A DNA stretch of 64,000 bases from Saccopteryx bilineata (lineage: Eukaryota > Chordata > Mammalia > Chiroptera > Emballonuridae). Position 1 is the first letter of the stretch. Every line of letters starts with the position of its first letter. Shown piece by piece: positions 1 to 10,929 of the stretch. The position numbers and the translations under genes were made by a program. The stretch spans positions 75,961,982-76,025,981 of the forward strand of contig NC_089492.1 in the NCBI RefSeq assembly GCF_036850765.1. Reading direction: 5' to 3'. Under the pieces are notes generated by a model. It was not told where the DNA came from and made no database searches. It saw nothing but the letters and a program-made list of their open reading frames with translations.

Positions 1-1298
1 TTGATCAATACAATTTAAAATAACTTTTTTTTTCCTGCTAAACATCAACTGTGTTCACATATCATTAGAAATGGTTAGTCAGAAAAATAGATTATGTTTT
101 CCATATAACCCTGAAATTATCTTTAAATACTAAACCTGGCCTATGGCGGGAAATGCATTTGGTATAAATCTGCCCCGATGGAGAGATGATGGAGGGGAAA
201 GTTGACGGAAGCAGAAACAGCAGAGAGTTGTGTAGAGACTTCACCCACCTGCTCATGCTCATAGGACTTGACTGTACAGAGGCCTTATGACAGCACACCT
301 GAGGCCCGGTGCTTGGAGAACATGACCCCATTGCCTCTGTATGTCTCTCCGCAATAAGATGGAAACTACAGTCTTTGGTCCCGATATGCAAATCCTGCCC
401 AGGCCCCAAGGAAGGGCCACATTTCCACGGACGGCCCGTCTTCTGTCCGCAGGAAGATGGCACTGGAATAGGAAATAAACCTGAGAGACAGGCCCTAACA
501 CAGGGGCAGGAAACACCTACCACACCCTGGGCCTCACTTCCTGGGCCTGACTTGGAGCTGTCTAGATGTCTTGAGGTGCCATTTGAGGGAACACTCTGGA
601 GAAAGCAGAAGCTGGTCTCTATCTTGGGGCAAAAGGGCATGAACAAAGTAAAAAAACACCCTAGGGTCTTCTCAGGAGGAGCAAGCCTTGTCTAATCAGG
701 TCAAGTTCTTTGCTCTGGGTCAGTTCTGTGTCTGTTTCCCTTAATAACCATAGAAGTTTTACAGTCTGCCTTGCACATATGGCCTTTTTCAAGTAGACTC
801 CAATCCACACTGTAAACACAACACAGTACTTCCTCTCCCTCCCCCCACCCCCACTAGGCAGGCTTAGAGAATTATTGAGAAGATAACCATTATACAGTTA
901 ATTCCCCTCACATGAGGAAGATTTGATTTCCGGTTTACCAGAGGAACCAACTTTATAATCACTCTTCTTCTGTGTGTGAAATAAGGTCTTTCCTGGTCTT
1001 TCTAGTTCTTGTTTCACACCTATCACATAACACTTAAGTTAGAATACTTGGAGGCTGATGATAACATCCACTTGGAAGATTCTCTAGGACTTTTTCTGGT
1101 CCATGAATCATTTCAAGTTTTGTGAATTCCTACACCAGAGTGTGAGTGGGAAAGGGAAAGGTGTTATCAAATATAGAAAATGACTAATGCACCAGAATTT
1201 TTTAAAAACAAAAGTATAGGCATGAGATTACATAAATTGTCATCGAATTTTGTGGTTCTATTTTGGAAATTTATGAGTATATTAGGCATCATGAAATA
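1..1298. other. Unassigned sequence, no gene recognised
   Basis: There are open frames on both strands, the longest 184 codons on the minus strand (92-646). None shows a recognisable domain, a convincing start or flanking splice signals. The GC-richer part at about 300-560 could be an old degraded repeat, but I cannot name it. Confidence 0.5.
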
Positions 1299-1891
1299 CA
1301 GTGTGTCCGTAAAGTCATGGTGCACTTTTGACCGGTCACAGGAAAGCAATGGAAGACGATAGAAATGTGAAATCTGCACCAAATAAAAGGAAAACTCTCC
1401 CAGTTTCATACCTATTCAGTGCAGTTTGATGTGGGCTCACGCACAGATTTTTAGGGCTCCTTAGGTAGCTATCTCATATAGCCTCTACAGACTCGTCACT
1501 GACTGATGGCCTACCAGAACGGGGTTTCTCCACCAAACTGCCGGTTTCCTTCAACTGCTTATCCCACCGAGTAATGTTATTACTATGTGGTGGCGCTTCG
1601 TTATAAACGCGCCAATATTCACGTTGCACTTTGGTCACGGATTAGAATTTAGCGAGTCACAGAACACACTGAACTTTACTCTGTGCCGTCCACATGTTGA
1701 CTGGCAAGGCCGTGGGCTGCTCCGCTGTATACACGGTGTTACGTCATCTGCGCATGCGCACATGCTGCCACATCATCCTACAGAAACTGGGAGGGTTTTC
1801 CTTTTATTTGGTGCAGATTTCACATTTCTGTCTTCTTTTGTTGCTTTCCTGTGACCGGTCAAAAGTGCACCATGACTTTACGGACACACTG
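1299..1891 (-). mobile_element. Non-autonomous Tc1/mariner-type transposon (593 bp), copy 1
   Basis: The ends are near-perfect terminal inverted repeats of roughly 100 bp, each starting CAGTGTGTCCGTAAAGTCAT. They are flanked by TA at 1297-1298 and 1892-1893, the usual IS630-Tc1-mariner target duplication. The interior, read on the minus strand, carries a broken coding remnant whose plus-oriented relative lies at 19764-20354. That remnant matches the N-terminal helix-turn-helix part of a transposase. The catalytic domain is absent, so this copy could only move with a transposase supplied elsewhere. Both copies share the same internal deletion, so they come from one deleted master. Confidence 0.85.
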
Positions 1892-1893
1892 TA

Positions 1894-2584
1894 TGTCTAA
1901 AAGCTAGTTATGCAGCAACATAACTGGGACTTGCAGCATTTGCCCAGTCTTTGTCTCAGTCTACTGCCTGAGTGGAATTCCCACTTCTTTTAGTATAATT
2001 TGGGAGCTAAGAGATCATCTTTATCTATTGGCTTCTATGGTATTTACCGCATCTAAAATGAAAGATTCTGCATTTAAATGTCGCCTGGAAAAAAACACAC
2101 TATCTTGCTTTCTTTTATTCACCCATTTGAAATAATTATTGCTATCACAGTCTCATGTGCATTTTTCCCAAACCATAATGATTTGAGACACAAAGTATGG
2201 CAAAAGAGCTGGGACTGTTTTTTCAAGCAGGCAATTTTGTGAGGCAAATGGTACTAAGCTGAGCCATTTTCTGGTTTCTAAAGATTTCATCTGTCCACAG
2301 AATGATTTTGGGGTCCCTATACTTTCTTACCTGGAAGCTAAGATCCTACATTCAAAATCCTGTTTTCCATTTCCCACACACAAAATGCAGGTGTGTGAAT
2401 GAAAATAAGACACATTTTTTTTTGCAGTTTTTATGTCCTTTGGCTCAGTTCTTTGTAATTGGTTTAAAAGAAACATGAGAAAAAGTTTATAGTCTTTTCA
2501 AATAAACTACATGTTTCTCTTAGGGATTTATATGAAAATGCGTATTTACTTTTAAAAACCAAATGATATGAATTTAAGAAATGC
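1894..2584. other. Unassigned AT-rich sequence
   Basis: No open frame of interest and no repeat that I can name. It separates the first MITE from an old CR1/L3-like fragment. Confidence 0.5.
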
Positions 2585-2835
2585 AATACTGGGTCAGCCC
2601 AATGATCTAACCAGCCTGTGGTTGCAGTCTCATAGCACCCCATTCATGTTGTCCTCAAAAGGTTTGGTTTGTTTCAAACTCTCTGGTTTCCTTTAATACC
2701 CAAATGTGGATTTACCATTCATAGATTCAACCAAAACTTTCCTGAACATATTTATATCTTTGGCTTATATTAATTACAGAAACAATGAGTTCTTCAGTGG
2801 CAAGGGTTCTACAGCCCACCCATCATAATTAGACT
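2585..2835 (+). mobile_element. Possible ancient CR1/L3 LINE fragment
   Basis: The stretch begins with a 'CTGGGTCAGCCCAATGATCTA' type phrase and ends with 'AATGAGTTCTTCAGTGGC'. This resembles the 3' region of CR1/L3 elements, where a 'GGCAATGAGTTCCACAG' phrase is typical. Divergence is high and the call is tentative. Confidence 0.35.
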
Positions 2836-3311
2836 ATAGAAAGGGTTCTGCTATAAGGGAGCAAAGCACTGGGAGGAACAATCCCATTTATCACAGCTGT
2901 ACTCTTGTTTACAACTACTCACATCCCTCCCTAGTGCAAAACTGACTCCCATACTATGATGCCCCCCCTTCCCACCACCAATCCTCATCCAATGGTGGTG
3001 TCAGCCAAAGCCAAGATCTTGGGATCTCTGTCAGGTCTAGTCCTGCTGCTCCTTATCCAGAGACCTATAAACTGAATAGAAAATTACCTGCCTTCTGCAC
3101 ACACACAGGAGGCACCTTAAAGATAACCTCAATGGTCCCCACTTCTTGGTATTCAAGGCCTAGTGTTATTCTCTTTTCTTAACTTGCCACTACCCAACAG
3201 AATATAGCAATGTAGAGGGAATGTCACTTTTGTGTTTAGGTCACATGTAATAGTGACTTCCATCTTGCTAGCAGTCTTTCTCTCAAAAAAAAATCTCCTT
3301 AAACATAGTAC

Positions 3312-3370
3312 AGATGATGTATTGTGCATCTGAAATCTGTATAATTTTATTAACCAATGTCACTCTAATT
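3312..3370 (+). mobile_element. L1 3'-end fragment
   Basis: The phrase 'CTGTATAATTTTATTAACCAATGTCACTCTAAT' (in pieces) matches the very 3' end of the L1 at 31570-33740, where 'ATATAATCTTATTAACC' precedes the A-rich tail. The SINE at 3371 is inserted next to it. Confidence 0.6.
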
Positions 3371-3686
3371 TTTTTTTTTTTTTAAGCGAAAGAGACACAC
3401 ACACACAGAGACAGGGAGAGAGATGTATCAACTTATAGTTGTGGCACTTTGGTTGTTCATTGATTGCTTTCTCATATGTGCCTTGTCCAGGGAACTCAAG
3501 CTGAACCAGTGACACCTCGCTCAAGCCAGTGACATGGGGCTCAAGCCAGTGACAATGGGCTTTAAGCCATCGACCCCACACTCAAGCTGGTGAGCCTGTG
3601 CTCAAGTTGGCGACCTCAGAATTTCGAACTTGACACCTCAGCATTCCAGGCCTATGCTCTATCCACTGCACTACCACCAGTCAGGC
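3371..3686 (-). mobile_element. tRNA-derived SINE, 'GGTGGCGCAG' type, antisense
   Basis: Read on the minus strand, the head has the gene-internal promoter layout of a tRNA SINE. It is followed by the repeated 'GCTCAAGCCAGTGAC' body, a purine-rich segment and an A-rich tail (poly-T at about 3371-3383 on the plus strand). It belongs to the same family as the copies at 25713, 26526, 37464, 39513, 40283 and 42613. An open frame across it (3360-3581) is repeat-derived. Confidence 0.8.
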
Positions 3687-3689
3687 AAT

Positions 3690-3850
3690 AAAAATAATTT
3701 ATTTTTAATGATTGGGGGGGAGGAGCAGGAGGAACCTTGGGAGATGTCTATGGCCTTGATGGTGATGACAGTTCCATAGTTGTATACTTATCTTCAAACC
3801 CCTTGAGTTGCATACATTAAGTATGCGCAGGTCCTACATTTCCATCATAC
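3690..3850 (+). mobile_element. Old L1 3'UTR fragment (tentative)
   Basis: 'GTTGTATACTTATCTTC...TTGAGTTGCATACATTAAGTATGC' resembles the 3'UTR of older mammalian L1 (L1M) elements just before the tail. The fragment is short and diverged. Confidence 0.4.
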
Positions 3851-3885
3851 CACAACAGTGTGGTTTAAAAGAAGAGAGTCTGATT

Positions 3886-3949
3886 CGAGGAGGTAACTCT
3901 ATCACTTCCCAGCCTTTTGGCTAAGACCAAGTGTCGAGGAGGTAGCTCT
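3886..3949. repeat. 15-bp target-site duplication flanking the U2 retrocopy
   Basis: Direct repeats at 3886-3900 and 3935-3949 differ at one base and abut the U2-like insert on both sides with no spare bases. They define the insertion boundaries exactly. Confidence 0.8.
3901..3934 (+). pseudogene. 5'-truncated-length U2 snRNA retrocopy (first 34 nt only)
   Basis: The 34 bases match the 5' end of U2 spliceosomal RNA, the part with CTTTTGGCTAAGA followed by CAAGTGT, with about three or four differences from the usual sequence. The copy stops where U2 stem I ends, with no tail. It is bounded by a 15-bp direct repeat, 3886-3900 and 3935-3949 (cgaggaggtaRctct, one mismatch), which is a target-site duplication. 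That marks L1-type retrotransposition of a short U2 product. No snRNA promoter (PSE) is apparent and the copy is too short to function. Confidence 0.8.
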
Positions 3950-4079
3950 TGGACAGCCTCTAGCTGCTGTGCCTGAGGTCCCACCACGCACTCATGCGGA
4001 GGTGGCACTCCCTGGGTATCTCCAGTGACTGAGCTCAGTGTGACAACCAGCAATGGGCCATTCCTGCTTGACAGGGGCT

Positions 4080-4930
4080 CTTTTAATGGGCTGTCTTTGC
4101 TCTAGGGTTCTTGACCTCTATCATTGGTGGAATATAACGAAGTGTTTGTGATTTGCAAGGTTCTCTTTTGTCCGGACCTCTCCCATGAACTCCAGACCCA
4201 CAGGTCCAATTGCCTTCAGAACATCTCCACTTAGATAGTTCAGAGGCATCTCAAATTTCACACGTCCAAAACTGAGCTCTTCATAGCCCCACAAACCTGT
4301 CCTTCCTTATCCAGTTAAGGGCAATTCAATTCTTTAGTTGTGCAGACAAAAAAACCTTCGTATCATCCCTAATTCCTCTCTTGATCACATACTCCATACC
4401 CAGCGTTAGGAAGTACCTTTGCCTCTACCTTCATAATATATCCAAAGAGCATCCGTGTCCCACCACGCTCACAGCTGCGACACTGGCCAAGTTGCTGTCC
4501 TCTCTCACCCAGATCACTGCAAGTCTACAGGTTGTGCTGCTGCTGCTGCTGCCCTAGCTCATCTTCAGTCTGCTCAACTAGTCAACTCGAAGGGCTCCTG
4601 CTAACCTGCCAGTCAGATTACCCCCTCCCTTGCTCAGAATCTGCCAGTGGTCCTCCATTTCGATCAGAGTAAATAAATGCCAAAGTCCATACCAGGACCT
4701 GCAAGGTATCCCACCAGGACCTGCAAGGTACCCCTCCTTCTGCAGGCTCACGTCCCACTCCTCTTCCACTCGGCTACATAGGATTCCTCTGTCCCTTACA
4801 CTGGACAGGCACAGTCCTGCCTCGAGCCTTTGTACTAGCTGTTCCCACTGTCAGAATATTCATCCCCAGAGACTCATGTGGCTAGCTCCCATTTCCTTCA
4901 GATATTTTTCAAAAGTGAATTCCTAGTAAC
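4080..4930 (+). mobile_element. L2 LINE fragment, sense
   Basis: A run of phrases in the right order matches L2: 'CACACGTCCAAAACTGAGCTC', 'TCATCCCTAATTCCTCTC', 'CCTTTGTACTAGCTGTTCCCA' and 'CACATGGCTAGCTCC'-like. The coding frame is destroyed. A small local duplication of about 22 bp (ACCAGGACCTGCAAGGTA units) lies at about 4691-4734. The open frames at 4578-4926 are part of this relic. Confidence 0.7.
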
Positions 4931-4934
4931 TACG

Positions 4935-5055
4935 TGTGGTGACAGATGTTAACTAGGCTTACTGAGATCATTTCACAATATGTATAAATATCGAGTCAGT
5001 ACAGTATACTGAAATTAGTATAATGTTATATATCAATTATAACTCAATAAAAAGC
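4935..5055 (+). mobile_element. Old L1 3'-end fragment
   Basis: 'TATACTGAAATTAGTATAATG...TCAATTATAACTCAATAAAAA' is the characteristic end of L1M 3'UTRs, in sense orientation, ending in a short A-run. Confidence 0.65.
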
Positions 5056-5190
5056 TCTTAGGAGAGCTTTTTCTAAATACTATGTAAGTGGAAAAACAAA
5101 CAAAATGTTTCACATTGACACCATACCTAAGTTTCAGTCTGTCAATCTGACCATCTTATAACCCCATTCCCTGCTTTATTTTTTTGATAT

Positions 5191-5854
5191 ATAGTAAGTC
5201 CCTGAGTTACAAACACCCAAGTTACATATAATTCATACTTATGAAGAGAGCTCCATAAGGGCTGTTGGTAATTAGCTGCAGTTGGACATCAGTGAAAATG
5301 ATATCACAGAGTTACTCAACTTCCATGGCAAACAACTAACCAATGAAGACCTTATGGAATCGAGCAGCAGATGAAAGCATTTAGGGAAGAAAACAGGGAC
5401 CTAGAGACTCCAGAACCAAAAAAGTTTTTAACAAGAGTTAGCTGATGCTTTTCATCTCACTGAAGCAGGAATGGCAAAGTTAGAGGAGCAAGATCCTGAA
5501 ACAGAGAGGTTCGCCAAAGTTTATTGTACAGTTACCGAAGGCCTGAGATGCTACAGGGCTCTTCATGAAGAAAAGCTCTGTACACACCTCCCTTGATGCC
5601 TACTTCAAGAAACTGATCCAGCAGCAGACTCAAACCCCGACTCTCTAACACCAGAACCAGCCTCTCCAAGTCCATCATCTTCTGCATCATCCAAGATTGT
5701 TCAAGGTTGTATATGTTTAAGTATTTATATGCACAGAAAAATAAAAATAAATCTAAGTTGCATTGAATACGTAAATGTATCTGTTCCAACTTAAATATAA
5801 ATTCAACTTAAGAACAAACCTACAGAACTTATCTTGTAACCCAGGGACTGCCTA
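5191..5854 (+). mobile_element. Tigger/pogo-type DNA transposon with transposase C-terminal remnant
   Basis: The ends are inverted repeats beginning near AGTCCCTGAGTTAC and ending near GTAACCCAGGGACTGCC, typical of Tigger-like elements. Between them, a plus-strand frame at about 5460-5580 reads TEAGMAKLEEQDPETERF, then CYRALHEEK. This matches the C-terminal tail of pogo/Tigger transposases. Stop codons and frameshifts break the frame. The conserved catalytic region is missing. Confidence 0.75.
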
Positions 5855-5879
5855 TCATCGACATTGGCATATAACGTAT

Positions 5880-7080
5880 TAGTTCCAGAAATAGAATATG
5901 ATTCTATATTTTGCAAAATGATCACAATAAATCTAGTTAACATCAGTCACCATACATAGTCACAGATTTTTCTTGTAATAAGATCTACTCTCTTAGCAAC
6001 TTGTAAATATACAAGTTGTTATTAAATATAGTCACCATGATGCACATTACATCCCATGACTTACTTTGTAGCTGGAAATTTATACTTTTAATCCATTCAC
6101 CCATTTCATCCTCCTTACCCCTCTCATCAATCTATATTCATAAGCTTTTTTTCTTTTTGTTAGATTCCACATACAACTGAGATCATATAGTACAGGGGTC
6201 TCAAACTCACGGCCCGCAGGCCGCATGTGGCCCGCCGAACAATTTTGTGCGGCCCGCAGACTAATCCACAAAGTTCAAAATATTTTGGATAAAATTAAGT
6301 AAGCCTAGGGGCCTACTTGTATTTTTCATTTCTCTAGCATCCTAACTAGATATTAGCTTAGTTAACAGCAGTTGTGATGCGAACTACAGTTCCTGGTCGT
6401 TTTGTGACACTGAGTAAACTGCATGTACGATTGTGCTTGTTGTACTGATTTTTTTTTGTTTTCAACTGCAGTGAGAAAAGTGTTGCGTAACAGTTGCCTT
6501 TTGTAGACCTAGTGCGGCCCACCGAAAGGCTGTGATCTTGCTCTGCAGCCCACATGCTGAGTTGAGTTTGAGACCCCTGATATAGTACATATCTTTCTGA
6601 CTTACTCCACTTAGCATAATGCCCTCAAGGTCCATCCATGTTGTCACAAATGGCAAGATTTTCTTCTTTTCTTTACGGTTGAGTAGTATTTCCATGTATG
6701 CATTTAGCACATTTTCTTTACTCATAGGTCAGCTTAGGTTGTTTCCCTATCTTTGCTATGTAAATGATGCTGTAACGAATATAGGGTGCATATATCTTTT
6801 TGAATTAGTGTCTTCATTTTACATGGATAAATACCCATATGTGGAATGCTTGTAGCTCTATTTTTAATTTTTTGATGACCTCCATACTGTTTTCCAACAG
6901 TGGCTGTACCAACTGACATTCCCACTAACAGTGCACAAGGGTTCCCTTTTCTCCGCATCCTCACAAACACGTGTTAGTTCTTGTCTTTTTGATAACAGCC
7001 GTTCTGACAGGTGTGAGGTGATGTCTCACTGTGGTTTTGATTTGCATTTACAGGACGTTAAGCACCCTTCCACAGACCTC
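5880..7080 (-). mobile_element. L1 (L1M-type) 3' half, antisense, split by a hAT element
   Basis: The minus strand carries the end of ORF2 followed by the 3'UTR. Plus-strand phrases such as 'ATCCATGTTGTCACAAATGGC', 'TGGCTGTACCAACTGACATTCCCAC' and 'TGACAGGTGTGAGGTGATGTC' are the reverse of standard L1 ORF2-end sequence. The 3'UTR lies at 5880-6180. The element is interrupted at 6193-6579. Open frames at 6080-7170 are relics of it. Confidence 0.85.
6193..6579. mobile_element. 387-bp hAT-type MITE with perfect 8-bp target duplication
   Basis: The element begins CAGGGGTCTCAAACTC and ends GAGTTTGAGACCCCTG, a perfect terminal inverted repeat of about 16 bp. It is flanked by the 8-bp duplication ATATAGTA at 6185-6192 and 6580-6587, as expected for hAT. 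Subterminal sequences rich in 'GGCCCGC' fit hAT-Charlie/Tip100-like non-autonomous families. It carries no transposase. It is inserted in the L1 3' region, so it is younger than that L1. Confidence 0.9.
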
Positions 7081-7099
7081 CAGGCCATCCCTATGCCTT

Positions 7100-7335
7100 T
7101 TGAAAAACGTCTCTGCAGATTCTCAGCCATCCCTTCTTTACTTTTGTCTTTAGCACATGTCACCATCTAATATACTACATCATACATTTCACTTACTTAT
7201 TGTCTATTCCCCCTAGCCAAAGGTAACCCCCACCCCCACAAACCAATTTTGTCTAATTTGTTTACTGCTGTTTCTTTGGTGTTTAGAATAGTGATGTGCA
7301 CACAGAAAGCATTCAAAACGTGTATTTAATAACAG
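7100..7335 (+). mobile_element. L2 LINE 3' end, sense
   Basis: The order 'TTTAGCACATGTCACCATCTA', 'ACTTATTGTCTATTCCCCCTAG', 'TTTGTTTACTGCTGT' and 'GTTTAGAATAGTG' follows the L2 3' end. It lies just downstream (minus direction) of the terminal exon at 7553-7721 and may supply an ATTAAA polyadenylation signal to it at 7325-7330. Confidence 0.65.
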
Positions 7336-7470
7336 AATTTCTCAGTACAGTTTACACCATTCCAAACAAAGGGAAAAATGAGTATATAAAGGGAAAGAGA
7401 GATACAGCTAAAGGAATTCTAAAAAGTTAAGAGCTATCATTATAGCTTTCATTATGTCTTCCTTCAAATA

Positions 7471-7476
7471 TTTATT
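7471..7476 (-). terminator. Candidate polyadenylation signal AATAAA for the exon at 7553-7721
   Basis: The plus strand reads TTTATT here, giving AATAAA on the minus strand 77 nt after the stop codon. A second option, ATTAAA, is at 7325-7330 within the L2 end. The signal is common by chance, so it only supports the exon weakly. Confidence 0.3.
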
Positions 7477-7552
7477 CACAATTTTCTGATTGCATTCTTG
7501 ATGACTATCTGGTTTGTACAAAGCAGGACTGAATGCACTAAGTGAAGTTCAA

Positions 7553-7721
7553 TCATTTCTCACGAAGGTCTTCTTTTTTTCTGGAGTCTTTACTCTCCTG
7601 AAGTCCTAAGAGAACTGCATCAGCTTCTAGTATAGTTGTGTCTGTTGTGGCTCCCAAGAACCGAGACGTAAGTTCAAGATCCAACAGCCGCAGCCGGACT
7701 CTGGTTCCTACCTGGTATTTC
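7553..7721 (-). CDS. Probable terminal coding exon of an unidentified protein-coding gene
   Basis: On the minus strand a pyrimidine-rich acceptor (T-run, then CTACTTAG) precedes 169 nt: one base finishing a split codon, 55 codons, and TGA at 7553-7555. The peptide starts [20 protein letters not shown], contains [12 protein letters not shown] and ends in a charged [10 protein letters not shown] tail. The first part looks like a compact beta-strand region (alternating hydrophobic and basic residues) and the tail like a flexible C-terminus. I do not recognise the family and propose no function. On the minus strand, AATAAA lies 77 nt past the stop (7471-7476) and ATTAAA about 225 nt past it (7325-7330), either of which could end the mRNA. 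Upstream exons should lie at higher coordinates or beyond the window. Against the call: 55 codons can be open by chance, and no partner exon was established. Confidence 0.45.
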
Positions 7722-7749
7722 CTAAGTAGAAAAAAAAATTCCATTAATT

Positions 7750-9330
7750 CTACAAATCATAATGAGAACAACTAGTTTAAAGTACAATCCAAATTCTAAT
7801 TCTAGTTGTGCTGGCTCAAGATAAAGAAATTAACACTAGTATCTGAGATATAGTTTTTGACATAAAAGTAATTTAGTTATATCAGAATCTTCATCTTAAA
7901 ATTGCCTTTAAAATTTTTTGTAACCAAAATAAAAATGTATTCCAAACTGAAATTTAAACAGTTCTTGAAACCGACACATATTTTGATACATCATCATTCA
8001 TTTTTAAAGTTGGTAATATCAAAGGCTCAAAAAAGATTTCAGATACATTTTTTTTCTTCTAAAATTAAAATCTTCTTTTAAAGTAAATGTTATAAAAACA
8101 AAATCTAAGTGCACAGTATTTAGTAATGGGGACTGATTGCATTGTAATTAAAGAGTAATGCCAGCCATAACATGCATAATGGCTAATTTGGTCAATAAAA
8201 TATTCAAGTATTTTATAAACCAAATAAAAACTGATACTCATTTACCTTTCTTTCTTGATCAGTTATTTTAAGAGTTTAAACATCACCGTATAACAGAAAG
8301 ATACAGGAAAGTAAAAATATTGCTACTGATTAAAAACCCCAAATCTTTAAAAGTCAAAATATACACTTCAAACACTCTAAGTTAATTTTAAAATTAAAAT
8401 AATTCTATATAAGCAGAAAATGGAGAAACAAAGTTCTCCCCAAAAGTCACTGAAAAACAATTTCGGTAGACAATATAATGAACAGTCTCCACACAGTGTC
8501 TGGTTAGGTATTCTGCAGGAATTTATAAATGGTCCATGAAATAAACACTTAGGCTATTTGGCTTTTAAATTATTTTTCTTTCTGACTATAGAAGTAAATG
8601 TCCTTTTGGAAAATTTGGAAAATAATAAAGTTCTAGTCTTTCTATAGGATATTTACATACATGCATATTTGTGTATTTGATAGCAGAGACCACATCTTCT
8701 GTCTTTGTTTTAAAATATTAAAGAGATATCCTAGAATATGAAGGCCTAGCTTTATGTTGTTAGAAAACTGAAATCATAGAACATATTCCATATAAGTTAT
8801 CCGGGGCAGACAAGGCAAGTTCACAGGGAAGGTAAAGCTGAGTACTACATTCCACCTTGCCTGTGTTCTCACAGATTGTTCATCTGTCTGCACAGCACGA
8901 CACACAGTGACTCGTTTAATCAGCTTTCATGCCTGTTGACCCCTCTTTCCCTCCTCCCCTGCAATATCCAATAAGTTATCAAGTTGTATTCATCTTTGGA
9001 CACAGGTATTTCTGCAGCTTAGCCCTTCAGGTCTCACCGTCCGTGGATAAACGTGAGGTATGACAAGACCTCACCAGGGCCCACCTTTCTAGCCACCTCT
9101 CATGATGGGGTCCACATGTGGAACGCTTACGTGGTAATGGCCACATCCACACATTTGTCTTCCTCTGCTCCTTGGCTTCTGCTGCTGGCACTGCTGGAAA
9201 TTTCCATCTATCTAAATCTTATTGGTTCCTAAATATCCAGGTAGATGCACAAATGCACCTCTTGAGAGCTGCGACATGCCCTTGTCAGACAGAGTGAAGA
9301 GGCCGGCCCTGGAAAGCCCAGGGAAGACAG
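7750..9330. other. AT-rich unassigned sequence upstream of the terminal exon
   Basis: There is no open frame above background and no repeat that I can name. If the exon at 7553-7721 is real, this is the 5'-adjacent intron on the minus strand. Confidence 0.45.
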
Positions 9331-9339
9331 GTTTACAGC

Positions 9340-9500
9340 CCTGGACTTGGATGCAAATCCAAGCCCTGCTACTTCCTGGTTGGGGACCTCGGGTCACTTG
9401 CTTTCTCTTACCCACAACTTCCCCATCTGCATTATGGAGGTTCCAGCCACTCTGCAGGCTGGCTGGAAGGTTAAGTGAGACAACACACTGAGAACACACA
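9340..9500 (+). mobile_element. MIR SINE, sense
   Basis: The order 'TGCAAATCCAAGCCCTGCTACTT', 'TTCCCCATCTGCATTATGG' and 'GGAAGGTTAAGTGAGACA' follows the MIR core and 3' part. The open frames overlapping it are accidental. Confidence 0.65.
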
Positions 9501-10226
9501 GCACAGTCAGTGAGACGCCCGGCCCTTCATTTCCTGGTGCTGGTGACCTGTGCGGATCTCTGCTCTCTCACTGGGCTGTCCACTCCCCACGATGTGGCAC
9601 TGTTTTTATCTGTGTCTGTTCTGTGCCAAAGCAGCAGATACTCAGATGTCTGCCAATAAGTTAACAAGACGCTTGCTGATAAGAGCCACCAGCTCACTGA
9701 TGATCTGGAATCTCTCTTTCCCTGGTGTCAGCAGCCAAGCAGACTGGTGAGCACACTCACCCTCTGAAATAGCCTGGCACAAGCCTGGCACACAATGGTT
9801 ATTCATAGGGGGACTATAAACCAACCATTATGACGGGACAGTGACTTTTTATAAAAGGAATTGAACATGTCACAAACACCTGGGACAAACGTTCTGAGCA
9901 CAGTCACACTGATGAGGAAGCCCCCAGTGTAGACGGTTCTGTGTCACATAAATGCTAGAAATCTCCAATTCAAAAATAAAAAGATAAACACCATAGGGGC
10001 CCAGTGTGGCAAAACTGTCCCCATTTTAGATGCAGCCATTAATAACATGATTGCTCTGCCTTCATCTCTCAAAGCTACGGCAATTCTGTGGCTAGGGGGG
10101 TGAGCCGGTGAAGATGAGAAGCCAAGCGCAGGCCTTATGTGTGCTGAGCGGAGAACCACCCAGATGCACATGGAACAAGACAGGAAGTGTCTAGAAAACT
10201 CTGGGATTTCTGCTGCCGGAAGGACA

Positions 10227-10790
10227 CTAGTCCCGCTTACCCTCAGGGGACACGCCCCCAAGATCCCCATGGATCCCTGAAACCACGAACAGTACCAGAC
10301 CTGGTACATACTATGTCTTTCCCTACACATCCATACCTACAATACTGCTGAAGTTATGAATTAGGCACAGTGAGAGACTAGCAATAATAACAAAGAGTAA
10401 AATAAAACAATTATAACAATACACTGTAATAAAGGTTATGTGAATAGTATGGGGGCCATTGTCAAGTAAAACAAGGGTTACCTGAACACAAGCCCTGTGG
10501 GACCTGGGCAGTCAATAATCACTGTCCACTTAGGTGACAGGGAACACTCAGTGTGGAGACGCTGGACAAAGGGACACCCGTGTGCCAGGTGGGACGGATG
10601 GAGGGGGACAGCCGGGGCTTTCACTGTACTACTCAAGAGTGGCGTGTAGTTTACAACTTATGAACTGTTTATTTCTGGAGTTTTCCATTTAATATAAATA
10701 TTTCTGGACCCAGGTTGAGCATGTAACTAAAACAGTGGAAGGAAAGCCGTGAATAAAGAGTTTCCACTGCTACGGGACTTAATTTCTACT
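10227..10790. mobile_element. Tigger-family MITE (degraded)
   Basis: 'GGATCCCTGAAACCACGAACAGTACC', 'TAGGCACAGTGAGAGACTAGCAATAATAAC' and 'AATACACTGTAATAAAGGTTATGTGAAT' (in pieces), then 'TTATTTCTGGAGTTTTCCATTTAATA', follow a common mammalian Tigger-derived MITE. Terminal 'TAGTCCCGCTTACC'-like sequence marks the left side; the right end is less clear. Confidence 0.6.
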
Positions 10791-10929
10791 TTGCTTTATC
10801 ATTCTTTCCAGGTCAGTCCTGTCTGCGTCATCAGCCTGAATGCTGGGGAGGCGCAGGAGTTAGCCTACATGCTGCATGTCAAGTCGCTTTCTGAACAGTG
10901 TTTCCACTTCCCACTGCACCAGCCCCTGG

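Noticed and set aside
92..646. 184-codon minus-strand frame as a gene
   Set aside because: No recognisable domain or splice or promoter context, and overlapping frames are also open; length is possible by chance in GC-richer DNA.
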